Shown piece by piece: positions 44,133 to 54,500 of a DNA stretch of 64,000 bases (position 1 is its first letter; each line of letters starts with the position of its first letter). Below the pieces are notes generated by a model. The model ran no database searches. It worked only from the letters and a program-made list of their open reading frames with translations, and was not told the origin of the DNA. The DNA comes from Natronoglomus mannanivorans (GTDB lineage Archaea > Halobacteriota > Halobacteria > Halobacteriales > Natrialbaceae): the NCBI GenBank assembly GCA_025517485.1, contig JAOPKB010000018.1, positions 1-64,000 of the forward strand. The letters run 5' to 3'. The position numbers and the translations under genes were made by a program.

Positions 44133-44918
44133 TCACTCGAGCCGAATTATCCAGTCTCCGTCAGCTCTGACAGAGAGGTACCCAACGCCTTCCGTATTCG
44201 ACTCCGTAAATGCCTCCATCTCCCCGATAGCGGCGACTACGAATTCACCGTAATGCCAGACAAACTCCGTGTTGTCTTCTTCTTGTGGTACGAGGTCGAT
44301 TCTATAGTGCCAATTTCCTTCGTGTCCTGTCCGGAATTCCGTTGGTTGCTCGAACAGAATCGGACCAATCCACGTTGGTCCATTGCCTTCGTACGAGAGG
44401 GGAAGTTCATCAGGATCGTCCGTCCCTTCACGGGGTTGGGTAACAGATAGTTCCCACGCACCATCAGCTTCTACTTCAATCGTATACTCCCCAGATTCGA
44501 CAAATGCGCCTCCAGATCCATCAAGTTCGCCGCTGTAATTGAAAATCCTGTAATCATCTTTGTCCTCCTCTTCGTTTTGGGCTTGGACTTGGTCTTCGTC
44601 CTCGTCTTCGTTTTGGTCTTTCTCTTCATCCTCGTCTTCGTCTTCGTTCTGGTCCTCGTCTTCGCTCTCGTTCTCGTCTTCTTCCTCAAATGGCACGAGA
44701 TCGACTAAGAATTCCTCCTCACCATCATGGACTGCCTCGATCATCATTGGACCATCTTTGAGCTCAAATTCGTCGGTTTCGTCCGGGCCCTCACCGTCGA
44801 ATGTGATAGAATCATCAGTATCCAAGTCTGTCTTTGCAGCGGAGACCGGAAGAATTCCAGTGCCAACCGTTGCACCAATCATAGTCCCGCCAAATTCGAG
44901 AATCGTTCGACGTTTCAT
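44133..44918 (-). CDS. exported acidic protein, hypothetical
   Basis: Encodes 261 residues from the ATG at 44918. MKRRTILEFGGTMIGATVGT is a Tat-like signal (the second Arg is followed by T-I-L rather than F-L). The mature protein has an N-terminal strand region, a very acidic linker of Glu/Asp/Asn/Gln repeats (about 80-125), and a C-terminal beta-rich domain (SGGAFVESGEYTIEVEADG, WELSVTQP, WHYRIDLVP, GVGYLSVRADGDWIIRLE). The last part looks like two related halves. It converges with the lyase-like gene. Function unknown. Confidence 0.65.
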   Translation of the reverse strand: MKRRTILEFGGTMIGATVGTGILPVSAAKTDLDTDDSITFDGEGPDETDEFELKDGPMMIEAVHDGEEEFLVDLVPFEEEDENESEDEDQNEDEDEDEEKDQNEDEDEDQVQAQNEEEDKDDYRIFNYSGELDGSGGAFVESGEYTIEVEADGAWELSVTQPREGTDDPDELPLSYEGNGPTWIGPILFEQPTEFRTGHEGNWHYRIDLVPQEEDNTEFVWHYGEFVVAAIGEMEAFTESNTEGVGYLSVRADGDWIIRLE

Positions 44919-45735
44919 GGTCTCTCTCTCTCCATCGAGCAACCACATAAACAAGAAGGGTGAAAAAATAACCCGCCACTCGGACACTTATCTCTTCGAT
45001 ATCCCCTACTGTTCGGGCGAGTTTATCGAACCTCTCGAAGAATACGGCAAAGAAGGGATGTCTGCAATCAATAGCGGCCGAAACGTCGTCTATGCAGTCA
45101 CACACTATTTGTGTCGTGGTTTATCACATTTGAATGGAGAAATTGCAGGTGCGAGACTTGGGGGTGAAGATACTGATTGTAAAGAAAGAATCGAGCGACG
45201 AAACGATGGGGAGAGAGTCAAGTACATCGTGAGCGACAAAACCCGCCCTAGTGAGCCATCACATCGCGTTGGAGGGATCAGTGAACCAGTTGACCACCTT
45301 AAGAAAGGGAGGGCATCACAGAACGGATCACTCAGTGTGAAAGAAGCAACTCGTCCAAATAGGCGATGATATTCTGTAATCGACCACGAACGCACTTTCC
45401 TCGAGATTCATCGTCACACTCTGGCAGGCCAGAATCGATCCGAACACCGGAGACAATCCCTGAACTCGAATCACACGTGATCACTTTTATTGTCCGTCGT
45501 GCCCACTCAATCGGTTCGAATTCAAGATAGATCGTTCGTTGCGATAGTGACGCAGAATCCCCTCGAGGACGCTCCCGGCGCAGAGAGTCAACCCGGATTC
45601 GACGTCGGAATACTGCCGTCGTATTCGTCGTTTCCCTGCTAGCGCTTCAGTACGGGACTGATTCACGTTCCGTCGACGGCCGCAGTAGGGTCGCCCGAAG
45701 TCGCCTCGGGACGCGATCGCTTCTGAGTGCCGCGT
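44919..45735. other. intergenic stretch without recognised genes
   Basis: About 820 bp. Only short frames with unsuitable composition are seen on both strands. No repeats or RNA genes were recognised. Confidence 0.4.
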
Positions 45736-46242
45736 TCAGAGCGATCGAGTGGTGTTTCGCGGGCGCTGAGGTTGAGTGTACCAGACAACCACAGCAATGG
45801 CTCCAGCGGTAATTGCAGGCCAGCGATCGGTACTGAGGAAGAGGTTCGGCGTCGGCGGGTGATACTGGGTAAGCGGCCACAGTACCGGGTACGAGTGACC
45901 CGAAGGGTTGATCAGCAGGAGATCGAGGACGAGATGCGATACGAGACCGAGGAGTAAGGCGACGAACACTCGGAGCCGATAGCGGGTCGGAACGAGTAGC
46001 GCCCCGATCGTAATTATGACGACCGATCCGCCCAGGGTATGGATCGCGCCCCAGACGAAGGGAACGCCGAGGAGTGACCGGATCGTCTCCTCCGGAATCA
46101 CGAGTCCGATTCTATCGAGATCGGGCACGGCAGCGCCGATCATCACGACCGTGACGAACGACGGCGTGAGCCACTCGTAGCGCCGTGCGAGGAGCATCGC
46201 GAGGATGTACGCTGCGAGGACGTGGGTCAATAGATCAGGCAT
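45736..46242 (-). CDS. YdjM/DUF457-type membrane-bound metal-dependent hydrolase
   Basis: Encodes 168 residues from the ATG at 46242, which overlaps the upstream stop by 8 bp. MPDLLTHVLAAYILAMLLAR with the early His, GAAVPDLDRIGL with the Asp pair, GAIHTLGGS and GLVSHLVLDLL carry the His/Asp ligands of the YdjM family. Four to five membrane helices. Members are predicted inner-membrane metal-dependent hydrolases, substrate unknown. Coupled to the OB-like gene upstream. Confidence 0.8.
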   Translation of the reverse strand: MPDLLTHVLAAYILAMLLARRYEWLTPSFVTVVMIGAAVPDLDRIGLVIPEETIRSLLGVPFVWGAIHTLGGSVVIITIGALLVPTRYRLRVFVALLLGLVSHLVLDLLLINPSGHSYPVLWPLTQYHPPTPNLFLSTDRWPAITAGAIAVVVWYTQPQRPRNTTRSL

Positions 46243-46745
46243 CGTGGTGTGGGTCAGTTCGGTCGCGCGTCTCGTCCGATCGTGGTACGAACGCGAGCTC
46301 GCGTCGGTCGATCCGCCAATGACGTGCGACGCGGACGGCCACGAGGAGGGCACCGAGGATCGAAATCACGTACAGATAGACGTACTCCCACGGGTCGCGA
46401 ACGACGGCGTCGTGGACGGTGAGCGTCTGATCCGATTCGACGGTCGCAAAGATCGAAATACGTTGACCCGGCTCGACCGGTGGTGCGTTTTGAAACTCGT
46501 ATCGAACGGTAATCTCACTCCCCCCGGCGACGATCGTCATTGGATCGACGTCCGTGACGATGCCGTTCAGTTCGACTCGCTCGCCGATCTGACCTCGATC
46601 GTCCGTTCCGAGCGCTACGTCGTCTGGATACGCGTGGACGCTCGGATCCGACTCGAGCCGAACCGTACCAGACGAGCAGGCCAATCAGGACGACGAGAAG
46701 GCCGATGATTACGATTACGCGAGTCGCCGGCCGGTCTGCGACCAT
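46235..46745 (-). CDS. membrane-anchored OB-fold-like protein, apparent frameshift
   Basis: The ATG at 46745 gives VADRPATRVIVIIGLLVVLI, a signal or membrane helix, then soon loses sense; one frame over, the sequence continues from about 46665 as TVRLESDPSVHAYPDDVALG, VELNGIVTDVDPMTIVAGGS (OB-like strand pattern), a second helix EYVYLYVISILGALLVAVRV and a basic tail to 46235. A TTG start at 46684 would allow a shorter protein without the first helix. One missing or extra base near 46665 explains both. Coupled to the YdjM-like gene. Confidence 0.55.
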
Positions 46746-47163
46746 TGACTGTCACTGGTGTGGCAGGAAGAAAACGTTCCCGGTTCGCTGGTCGAGTGAT
46801 CGGTCGCCAAGCAACTGCTCATCACTCATCGGAATCGTATTTGAAAGTCAGTCCGATGCAGCCAACGATTAATCCACTTGCTCGTCGTGATCTCCGACGT
46901 CGATACTGGCTCGGTCGACGGCATCGTGACGTCGTCTGCCGGCGTTTCTCCAAATCAGTTCGCGGTCTTCGAGTGTTTCTACGGTGCACGCCGGGACCCG
47001 ATCAACGGTGTTGTGCACGACCGGTATGTACGCCGCGTTCGACATACTCAAGAGCGGCCAGAACAGGACCGAAAAGCTCGTCAAGGAACGATGTAACGGG
47101 TTGGCGATCGACAGCTGTAACTGGGTGCCGAAGGAGGAACCAGCGAGCGCGCGCGTGATTCGA

Positions 47164-47496
47164 TTATTCACCCTCCAAGATGGGGGCTTCTATATCCGCC
47201 ACCTTCTCTGCTGGACTCTCGAGGTCGACTACGTTTACGATTGGGACGCACCGTTCAGCGGATATCTGGCCACGTCTGGCAGGCGGGGTGGATTCGACTG
47301 TCGCGAAAACGTCCTGCAAGTCGACGGCGGCGAATACTCTCCAACCGATCGGCCCGTTTTGTTCGAAGAACCCAGCGACCATCTCTCCGAACAAACGGCC
47401 GACAACGCGAGTGTTATCGCACTGTTCGGTACCCTCGTACTGAGATTGGGTGACTGAGACTGAAGACGAGTCGAATCCTACTCGGTTACTGACCAC
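47164..47496 (-). CDS. hypothetical protein, doubtful
   Basis: A frame of 110 residues whose second half (GWRVFAAVDLQDVFATVEST, then CVPIVNVVDLESPAEKVADI) has acidic haloarchaeal character. There is no recognised family, start context or partner. It could be a decayed gene; an overlapping plus-strand frame is less convincing. Confidence 0.25.
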   Translation of the reverse strand: MVSNRVGFDSSSVSVTQSQYEGTEQCDNTRVVGRLFGEMVAGFFEQNGPIGWRVFAAVDLQDVFATVESTPPARRGQISAERCVPIVNVVDLESPAEKVADIEAPILEGE

Positions 47497-47606
47497 AGCA
47501 TCTCCGGGAACGGTTCTTTCATTACTGACTGTAGTCTAAAATTCGATACTGTTGAAAATTATATATCGGGCGGATTCGTCTCGGTCGATTTCCGTTCGCT
47601 ATCCCC

Positions 47607-47628
47607 ATTACAAACATAGGCGTGTAAT
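47607..47628. promoter_or_regulatory. imperfect inverted repeat shared with 19980-20001
   Basis: ATTACAAACATAGG followed by CGTGTAAT. The first 14 bases equal those at 19980-19993; the right arm has two changes. It lies 331 bp before the histidine kinase start. Confidence 0.4.
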
Positions 47629-47958
47629 CTCGAGTGAAAATTCAATTCTACGTGCTAATCAGACGGTTAGCGTTTATCGCTATCGATGTCGTGGGTCCCA
47701 GACTGTTGAACGAACTCGAGTTCGAAACGCTGATAGTGTGTCGATCAGAGTTCAGGTCCTCTATGCCGCCTGCGGCGCCGATCTGATCGAGGAACACGTG
47801 TGCTTTCACGACGCTCGCCAACTGTCTTCCCCGAAGCGAGCCACTCGATCACCGCTGACTCGATCGAATTTTGTAAACGGCTCGGTCGAAGAGCGGAATA
47901 GCTACGGTTTGCTAATTATTGACACAATTGCTATGTGTGGTGGCCGGTATCTGGACGT

Positions 47959-49701
47959 ATGGACGACGAGATTCGGATCCTCCACGTCGACGACGAGGCG
48001 GACTTTGCGGATCTCAGCGGCGCGTTTCTCGAGCGTGAAGACGAACGGTTTACCGTCGAGACTGCGACCCGTGCGAGCGAGGGGCTGAATCGACTCGCCG
48101 AACGCGACTTCGACTGTATCGTCTCGGACTACGAGATGCCGGACACGAACGGGATCGAGTTCCTCGAAACCGTTCGCGAAGACGATCCGAACCTCCCGTT
48201 TATCCTGTTCACCGGGAAGGGCAGCGAGGAAGTTGCCAGCGATGCGATCTCGGCGGACGTGACCGACTATCTCCAGAAAGAACACGGAACTGAACAGTAC
48301 GCGATCCTGGCGAATCGGGTCGCAAACGCCGTCGAACGGAGGCGAACCGAACGTCAGCGCCGACGTCAACTGCAAGCCATCGAAGCCGCTCACGAAGGCA
48401 TCAGTATCCTCGACGAGACGGGCCGGTTCATTTTCGTCAACGAGGCGTACGCCAACCTCTACGGGTACGAGCCCGGAACGTTGATCGGCGAGCACTGGGA
48501 GTACACCTATCCCGACGAGGACGTCGAGTTCGTATACGAGACGATCCTCCCCGCGGTCAGTACCAACGGGTACTGGCAAGGCGAAACGACCGGTTTGCGA
48601 GCGGACGGGACTACCTTCCCCGAACGTCACACCGTCGCCGGAACGGAGTACGACGAACTCGTCTGCGCGGTCCGGGATATCGCGGCGGAAAAAGAGCGAG
48701 AGCGGCAACTCGAAGACCTAACCGGGTTCCGAGACGCGGTCATCGACAGCGCAAACGTCTGGATCAACGTTCTCGACTCCGAGGGCAACGTCGTCATCTG
48801 GAACGAGGCCGCCGAGGAGATCAGCGGATATTCCGCACACGACGTCGTCGGTCACGGGAAGATCTGGAAGTGGCTCTATCCGGACGAGTCGTATCGAACC
48901 GAGATTCTAGACCACGTCAGCGAGATCCTGAACGGTGAGAAGGCCGTCGAGGAGTTCGAGACGACGATCACGACGAAAGGGGGCGACGAACGGATCATCT
49001 CGTGGAATCAAAATCTCATCCTCTCCGACGATCGATTAGAGGGAGCGGTCGCGATCGCACGGGACGTAACGGAGCACAAGAAGCGAAAACAACAGCTCGA
49101 GCGGTTCGCCAGCATCGTCTCTCACGATTTGCGAAACCCGTTGAACGTCGCCGCCCTCCGACTCGAACTCGCCCGCGAGGAGTACGACAGCAACCACTTC
49201 GACGCCATCGCCCAGGCTCTGAACCGGATGGACACGCTGATCGAGGACCTCCTGGGGCTCACACGCGAGGGAGAGTCACTCTTCGAACCCGAAGCAGTCG
49301 ACGTCGCGGAGACGGTTCGGGAGTGTTGGAGACACGTCGTGACGGAGAACGCGCGCCTCGAGGTCACCGCTAACCGTGAGATCAGGGCCGATCGGAGTCG
49401 CTTCAAGCAACTCGTGGAGAACCTCGTACGCAACGCCGTCGAACACGGTGGCGACGGGGTCACGATCACGGTCGGAGAACTCGACGGCGGCTTCTACGTG
49501 GAAGACGACGGGCCCGGAATCCCGTCGGACGAGCTGGACGCGGTACTGGAGACCGGATACTCCACGTCGGCGGACGGAATCGGCCTCGGGCTGAGCATCG
49601 TGCAACGGATTGCGGCGGCCCACGACTGGGAGGTCGACGTGACTCCCGGGTCGGACGGCGGCGCGCGATTCGAGTTCACCGACGTCGAGTCCGTCCAGTG
49701 A
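47959..49701 (+). CDS. receiver-PAS-PAS histidine kinase
   Basis: Encodes 580 residues from the ATG at 47959. An N-terminal receiver domain (about 5-118) has the phospho-acceptor Asp57 in CIVSDYEMPD, acidic DDE at 11-13 and the Lys in LFTGKGSEE. Two PAS domains (about 137-250 and 258-375) follow, then HisKA with His389 in IVSHDLRNPL and a HATPase domain (LVRNAVEHG, DDGPGIP, GIGLGLSI). Receiver-first hybrid kinases are abundant in haloarchaea and signal in the cytoplasm without membrane helices. No response-regulator gene is adjacent. Confidence 0.92.
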   Translation: MDDEIRILHVDDEADFADLSGAFLEREDERFTVETATRASEGLNRLAERDFDCIVSDYEMPDTNGIEFLETVREDDPNLPFILFTGKGSEEVASDAISADVTDYLQKEHGTEQYAILANRVANAVERRRTERQRRRQLQAIEAAHEGISILDETGRFIFVNEAYANLYGYEPGTLIGEHWEYTYPDEDVEFVYETILPAVSTNGYWQGETTGLRADGTTFPERHTVAGTEYDELVCAVRDIAAEKERERQLEDLTGFRDAVIDSANVWINVLDSEGNVVIWNEAAEEISGYSAHDVVGHGKIWKWLYPDESYRTEILDHVSEILNGEKAVEEFETTITTKGGDERIISWNQNLILSDDRLEGAVAIARDVTEHKKRKQQLERFASIVSHDLRNPLNVAALRLELAREEYDSNHFDAIAQALNRMDTLIEDLLGLTREGESLFEPEAVDVAETVRECWRHVVTENARLEVTANREIRADRSRFKQLVENLVRNAVEHGGDGVTITVGELDGGFYVEDDGPGIPSDELDAVLETGYSTSADGIGLGLSIVQRIAAAHDWEVDVTPGSDGGARFEFTDVESVQ

Positions 49702-50625
49702 CGACCGCCCGGTCCCTCTTCTCCGCCCTCGAGATCTCGCTTCCGTGACGACGAGAGCGAACCGCGCTCTCGAGCCAGCCCCGCTCGAGGTCGCGGCGAT
49801 TCACCCCTCGAGTACCTCGAACGACGCGATGATCGAGGACAGTCTCACCGTCGACCGAGCGGCTCCACTCTCGAGAGGGTACTCTCGGTAGTGTCTAACA
49901 CCGTTCGGGTTGCGAGTACGATTTCTCACGTGCGCGAGGACGAGTCGACGAATCGGTCGTTTTCGAAACCGGTACGGACCGTCTTCGGCTCGAGGGGTGA
50001 GACTCGTGACTGCTGTGCTCTCGAGACTGGTTTTCTCGTGTCGGTAGGGATAGACGACGTTACCGGAGTATCTGCGAGCTTTTCAGTATAAGGGAAGCGT
50101 ATCTGTGGTTGAAATGGCTTAGTTGAAACCCTCTTCACGTCTGCCGATTTGGGAGAAGCCAGTTTCTTATTGGATCCGCGAGGTTTGTCCGATTGATATT
50201 TTTTCTGTCACGAGATTCGATCGGTGGTCTTGGGAATAGAGTGCAGCGCTGTCGGGTCGATAATGGTTCTCGAGATCGACGTCTCCGGTCATCGAGTACC
50301 GATTCAGTATGGGTGTTTCTCGTCGGTTCTCCGAAGACTGAGAACGGTTCGTGGTTCGTTTTTTTTTTCCGATGATGGTGATTATTCGATACGTTCGTCT
50401 CTCTGTTCGGACCTGGCGTTTGGAACGTCTCTTTCGGTTGGCATGTGGGTTTTCGATTCTCGAGGTGTGTGTCGACCGCTTTGGTCATTTTCGGAGAACG
50501 TTAGACAGTGTTCTGAAGGGATCGTACACGACTCTTCCGGCCTTCGGGTACACCTCTCACTTGTTTGGTGGTTTTTTGTGGCGGTGTGAGACTCTCGTCG
50601 CCACCTCGAGGCGGGTTACGGATTA
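49702..50625. other. intergenic stretch
   Basis: About 920 bp with mixed composition and many ctcgag sites. The T-rich section around 50358-50368 is not preceded by a gene on that strand. No gene recognised. Confidence 0.4.
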
Positions 50626-50860
50626 CGTGGGCGAGGCCTACAACGTCGGGACCGGATCGCGGGTCACGATTACCGAGTTGCCCGAGTCGATTCTCGAGGT
50701 GATCGGATCCGATTCGGAGATCGTTTATGATGAGCCGCGTGAAGGAGATATTCGACACAGCAGCGCCGATATTACGAAGGCGAGGGAGCAACTCGAGTTC
50801 GAGCCGACGGTTTCTCTCGAAGAGGGGCTCTCGAGGTTTGTTCGTTCTGACACCAAGAGA
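50626..50860 (+). pseudogene. NAD-dependent epimerase (GalE-like) C-terminal remnant
   Basis: Reads VGEAYNVGTGSRVTITELPE, then SEIVYDEPREGDIRHSSADI and TKAREQLEFEPTVSLEEGL, the C-terminal third of UDP-glucose 4-epimerase-like proteins. The Rossmann half is absent. The last about 110 bp resemble the remnant at 18653-18766 closely. The frame stays open upstream, but that part does not look like an epimerase. Confidence 0.75.
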
Positions 50861-51481
50861 CAGATCTATTATAGTTTACTGATTGGTGGACAGACGCGCT
50901 CGAGCACATCCTCGAGTAAACGCCGTCCAGAATCGGGTTCTCGATGTACGCAGTTCGATGTCGGGACCCAGTCTTGGGACAACTGATTCTGTTCTCCTGA
51001 TGAACAGGCGAGGTCGAAGAGCGTACACCTGAGGACGACGGCCCCGCCCTCGAGAACCGCTATGTCAGCGATCAACGCTCGTCTTGTGTCTGAGTTTACC
51101 TGTCGGATGACCGTGACGAACTCGAGGCAGTGTTCAAACGAGCTGGTGCCAACAGTATCTGTCGATTTGTAGTCGTGACCCCCTCCTACGACTTCAGTCG
51201 TGGGTTTTCTCGCCTAATTTCTATAATCGATAGACGGAAGAGCAATCTATCACGCACCCTACAAATGAGAATCGAGAACCTACGAAGGTGGTTGGTCGGA
51301 GATCGCGAGTATAGGAGAGACTGAAGGAATCGAGTCGACAATTTCGGTCGCCTAACAATTCCCCGGCTCAAACTTTATCGACTAATGATAACTTATCATT
51401 CCCTCGCTCAGGTTACTCTGCTACGGCCGCGTCGACGCGTCCACGAGGAGGAGCCGACAGCCATCGGACCAATTCCTGCCA
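50861..51481. other. intergenic stretch with a solo IS end
   Basis: No gene recognised apart from the IS end at 51185-51213. The AT-rich stretch 51380-51400 lies beyond the stop of the giant gene and could end its transcript. Confidence 0.4.
51185..51213 (-). mobile_element. solo IS200/IS605-type left end
   Basis: Reverse-complemented, 51185-51213 reads GCGAGAAAACCCACGACTTC then AGTCGTAGG, matching the left end of the element at 11.36 kb (AGAAAACCCACGACTTCAGT...) with one hairpin base changed. No transposase is attached. Confidence 0.65.
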
Positions 51482-51590
51482 TCATTCACCTCCTCCATGC
51501 TGCCGTCGAAACGCGAATATCGTCACGAGTAGGGCAACCGCGGCTGCTTCGGCACCGAACCCTGGTATTGATTCGTCGCCAGTTGAGTCG
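51482..51590 (-). other. PGF-CTERM sorting signal coding region
   Basis: The last codons of the giant gene give Ser/Thr/Asp-rich sequence, PGFG, a hydrophobic helix and FRRQHGGGE. In haloarchaea such tails are removed by archaeosortase ArtA and replaced by a lipid. The ArtA gene is not in this window. Confidence 0.8.
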
Positions 51591-54500
51591 GATGTGGATG
51601 TTGAGTCGGCTTCGTCTTGATCGTCTTCATCGACGGTATCGGCGGACGCATTCGTCTCATTGTCTTGATCCACGTCGTCCTCAGTATCCTCGGCACCCTC
51701 CAAATCAGCTTCCTCGCTGTCCTCGTCGGGTTTCTCATCCTCATCAGAGTTGTCCTGACCGTTTTCGGTGGGGTCGTCGGATGGATCCTCGCCAACGATC
51801 GGTGGGAAACCGCCACCACTGCCCGAGTCGTCCTCACCCACCGCGATCGTTTCCGTCGCCGTCACAGCGTTGCCGCCTGTATCCACGAGCGTTAGCGTTG
51901 CCGAGACAACGTCGCCCTCTTCGGGCGGTTGAAGCGTTACGACCGCCTGATCCGTCTCTATCTGGGCGTCGTATTCCTGATCGGTTCCCTCGACAGTAAT
52001 CTCGGTTGCCGCAACGTCGATGTCCGAGATCGAGGGGCTGTACTCGAAGGTGACCGTGACCGGTTGTGTTCCCTCGTCGGGCTCCGTACTAGGGTCGGCC
52101 GTTACCGATTCGATAACCGGGGGTGAGTCGTCGTTTCCGGCGATGGCAAACTGACTGAAGCCATCGACAGTAGCCACCAATTCGTTCGTGCTCTGGTTGT
52201 ACCGGGTTGCAATCGGTTCGTAGCTCTGTTGTGTCTCCCCTGATCGGATGATCTCGAGGTCAGTGGGTTCGAACTCGGTCGCGAGGTCGGCGTCTAGCTC
52301 GTCGAGCGAAAGCCGAAGTGTCGCTTCCTCGAGTTCGGTTTCGGAGAGCCCGATATCCGAGACGTCGAGGAACCCATCGGCGAACGTGGCCGAATCGAGT
52401 GTCGTCCCTGCCGGTGGTGTCTCACTACTCGTGATGGTTGCGGTGCGGGCGAGGTCGTCCCCGATCGCGGTTTCGTTGCCCTCGAGTTCGATAGCGTACG
52501 GCCTTTCGTCCAGTTTGGCGGTACCGTTGTCGACCTGATAGCTCGTTATCGTCGACTCGAGGGTCGTCGTCCCGACGTTGCCTGCGTCGTCGATACCGGT
52601 TATGGATACAGTGTAGGTCGTCTCACCGCCAACTGTTCCACCCTCGAACGGGATTTCTAGTCCGTCAGACGACTCCTCGAGACGGTCCGGAACGTTGGAT
52701 GGCGTCCTATCGATCGTCTCGTCTCCGTCGGCGATGATCTCGATGTCGTTCAGTAAAACGGGTTGGGAAGCGTCGATGGAGAGCGTTGCCTCCTGATGTG
52801 CACCGTCATCGATCCCTGCCTGCAGTTCGGGCGGTGTCGTATCGAACTGGACGGACTCTCCCTCCACAGTGGCAGTGTTTCCGAGTTCGTCTTCGGCCGA
52901 CACGAACGGTGTGTAGGTGCCGTCGGCGACGATGGCGTCACGATCGATCGTCACCGAAACCTGTCCGGAGGACTCGCCAACGGTCTCACTCACGGTAAAC
53001 GACGTGAACGTCGCATCGAGGCCACTGTCGATCGTCGCCACGTCGGCGCCGACTGATTCGACGGTGGCGTGTATCGTTGCGGTGTCGTTCGTGAGCGATT
53101 CCTCGACCGTAACGTCCGTTATCGAGGGTGGTCTGTCGTCGTGTTCGACGGCCAGGTTCGTTTCGTACGTGTCGTGTACGTTCCCGACGACGAACGAGAC
53201 GGCCACCGTGTAGTTCCCCGCCTCCTCGAACTGGTGCTCGAGGACAGGATCGGTGGTCGTGACCGTGCCTTCGGGACCCAGATCCCACTGATAGGAATCG
53301 ATCGCGACATCGTCGCCATCTTCGAACGCTTCCGTTGCGGACGCATCGAACGTAACCGTCTCGGTGTTGTACGGCGTCTGATCCGACACCGACAGTGATG
53401 GCTCGATTACCAGCTCAAAGACGTCCACCAGGACAGTCTCAGTATCGTCGTTGGTGCGGACTGTGAGTGACGACGTTCCGCCATCACCTCGTTCGGTCGC
53501 CCACTCGAAGGAGACGGTCTCCGTTGTGCCACCGTCTAGGTGCAGACTCGTTTCGTCGAGAACCGTCCCATCCTCGGAGACCAGTTCGATCACCTGCGAC
53601 GCCGACACGTCGTCGGCGTTCGTGACGGTGGCTTCGATATCCATCCGGTCACCTTCACTCACGGGATCGCTCGCAGTAATATTCGAGACGAGGAACTCAC
53701 CGTGGTCGATGTCCGCAGCGTCGACGGTGAACTGCTGGGTTTGTTCGATCGTCGTTCCGTACCGTTCGTAGGCGACCGTCACCGTTTGCTCGCCGTATTC
53801 GGACGGCACCCAATCGATCGTTTTTCCGGTGCGGTCGAACTCGCCGTCGCCGGTGAGATCCCACGATACATCGACCGATGGTGGGGGTGAGTGACTCCTG
53901 AGTTCGCCGTCGACGTACTCGAAAGAGACCCGATACGGAACGTCCTGTCTGTCGATGCCGGGGTCGTTCGAGAATCCTTCCCAGCGGTCGTAGAAATCGT
54001 CGAACGAATCGCCCGTGGCCGAGTGGAACCGAGCCCGCATGTCGTCGCCCTCGGAGTGTTCGACCATTTCCAGGAACGTTTGACGGTCGTACTCGACGAA
54101 AAACGCACTGACAAAATCGGCCGATTGACTGTATTCCGTTGACGTGCCATCCCAGTCGAGCAGTTCTTGTCGATCTGGACGCCCCTCTCCGATCAAGTAA
54201 CGATGGTTGGTTTCCTGTTCGAAGGTTGCGTGGCCTTCGAGGAGGAAATTCCACTCACCACGGGTCTCCATTCCGAGTTCGTACTGTGCGAGGTGGGTGA
54301 GTTCGTGTTCCGTCGTTCTCCCCGCATAGCGGTCGGTCAACGTACTCGATCCCCTGACCGTATCGACGATGATTCGATTTGGAAAGACGGCATAGCCCGC
54401 TCGATCGCCACTGTCTTCGACTGCCCTGTACTCGATCGTCGACGGGAGATCACCGATCCGCTGTTCGATTCCCCGGACCATCGAGTCGAGTTGGGGTTGG

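Larger units (their letters stand above)
46746..47958. other. 1.2-kb region with one doubtful gene
   Basis: Contains one weak minus-strand frame (listed next), an inverted repeat at 47607-47628, and no other recognised feature. Short frames on both strands overlap without clear coding bias. Confidence 0.4.

Noticed and set aside
44560..45369. 269-residue plus-strand frame
   Set aside because: Its first half is Ser-rich antisense of the acidic exported protein; the rest has no support.
46869..47171. 100-residue minus-strand frame with GTG start
   Set aside because: Weak start, no motif, and composition unlike its neighbours; left as unassigned sequence.
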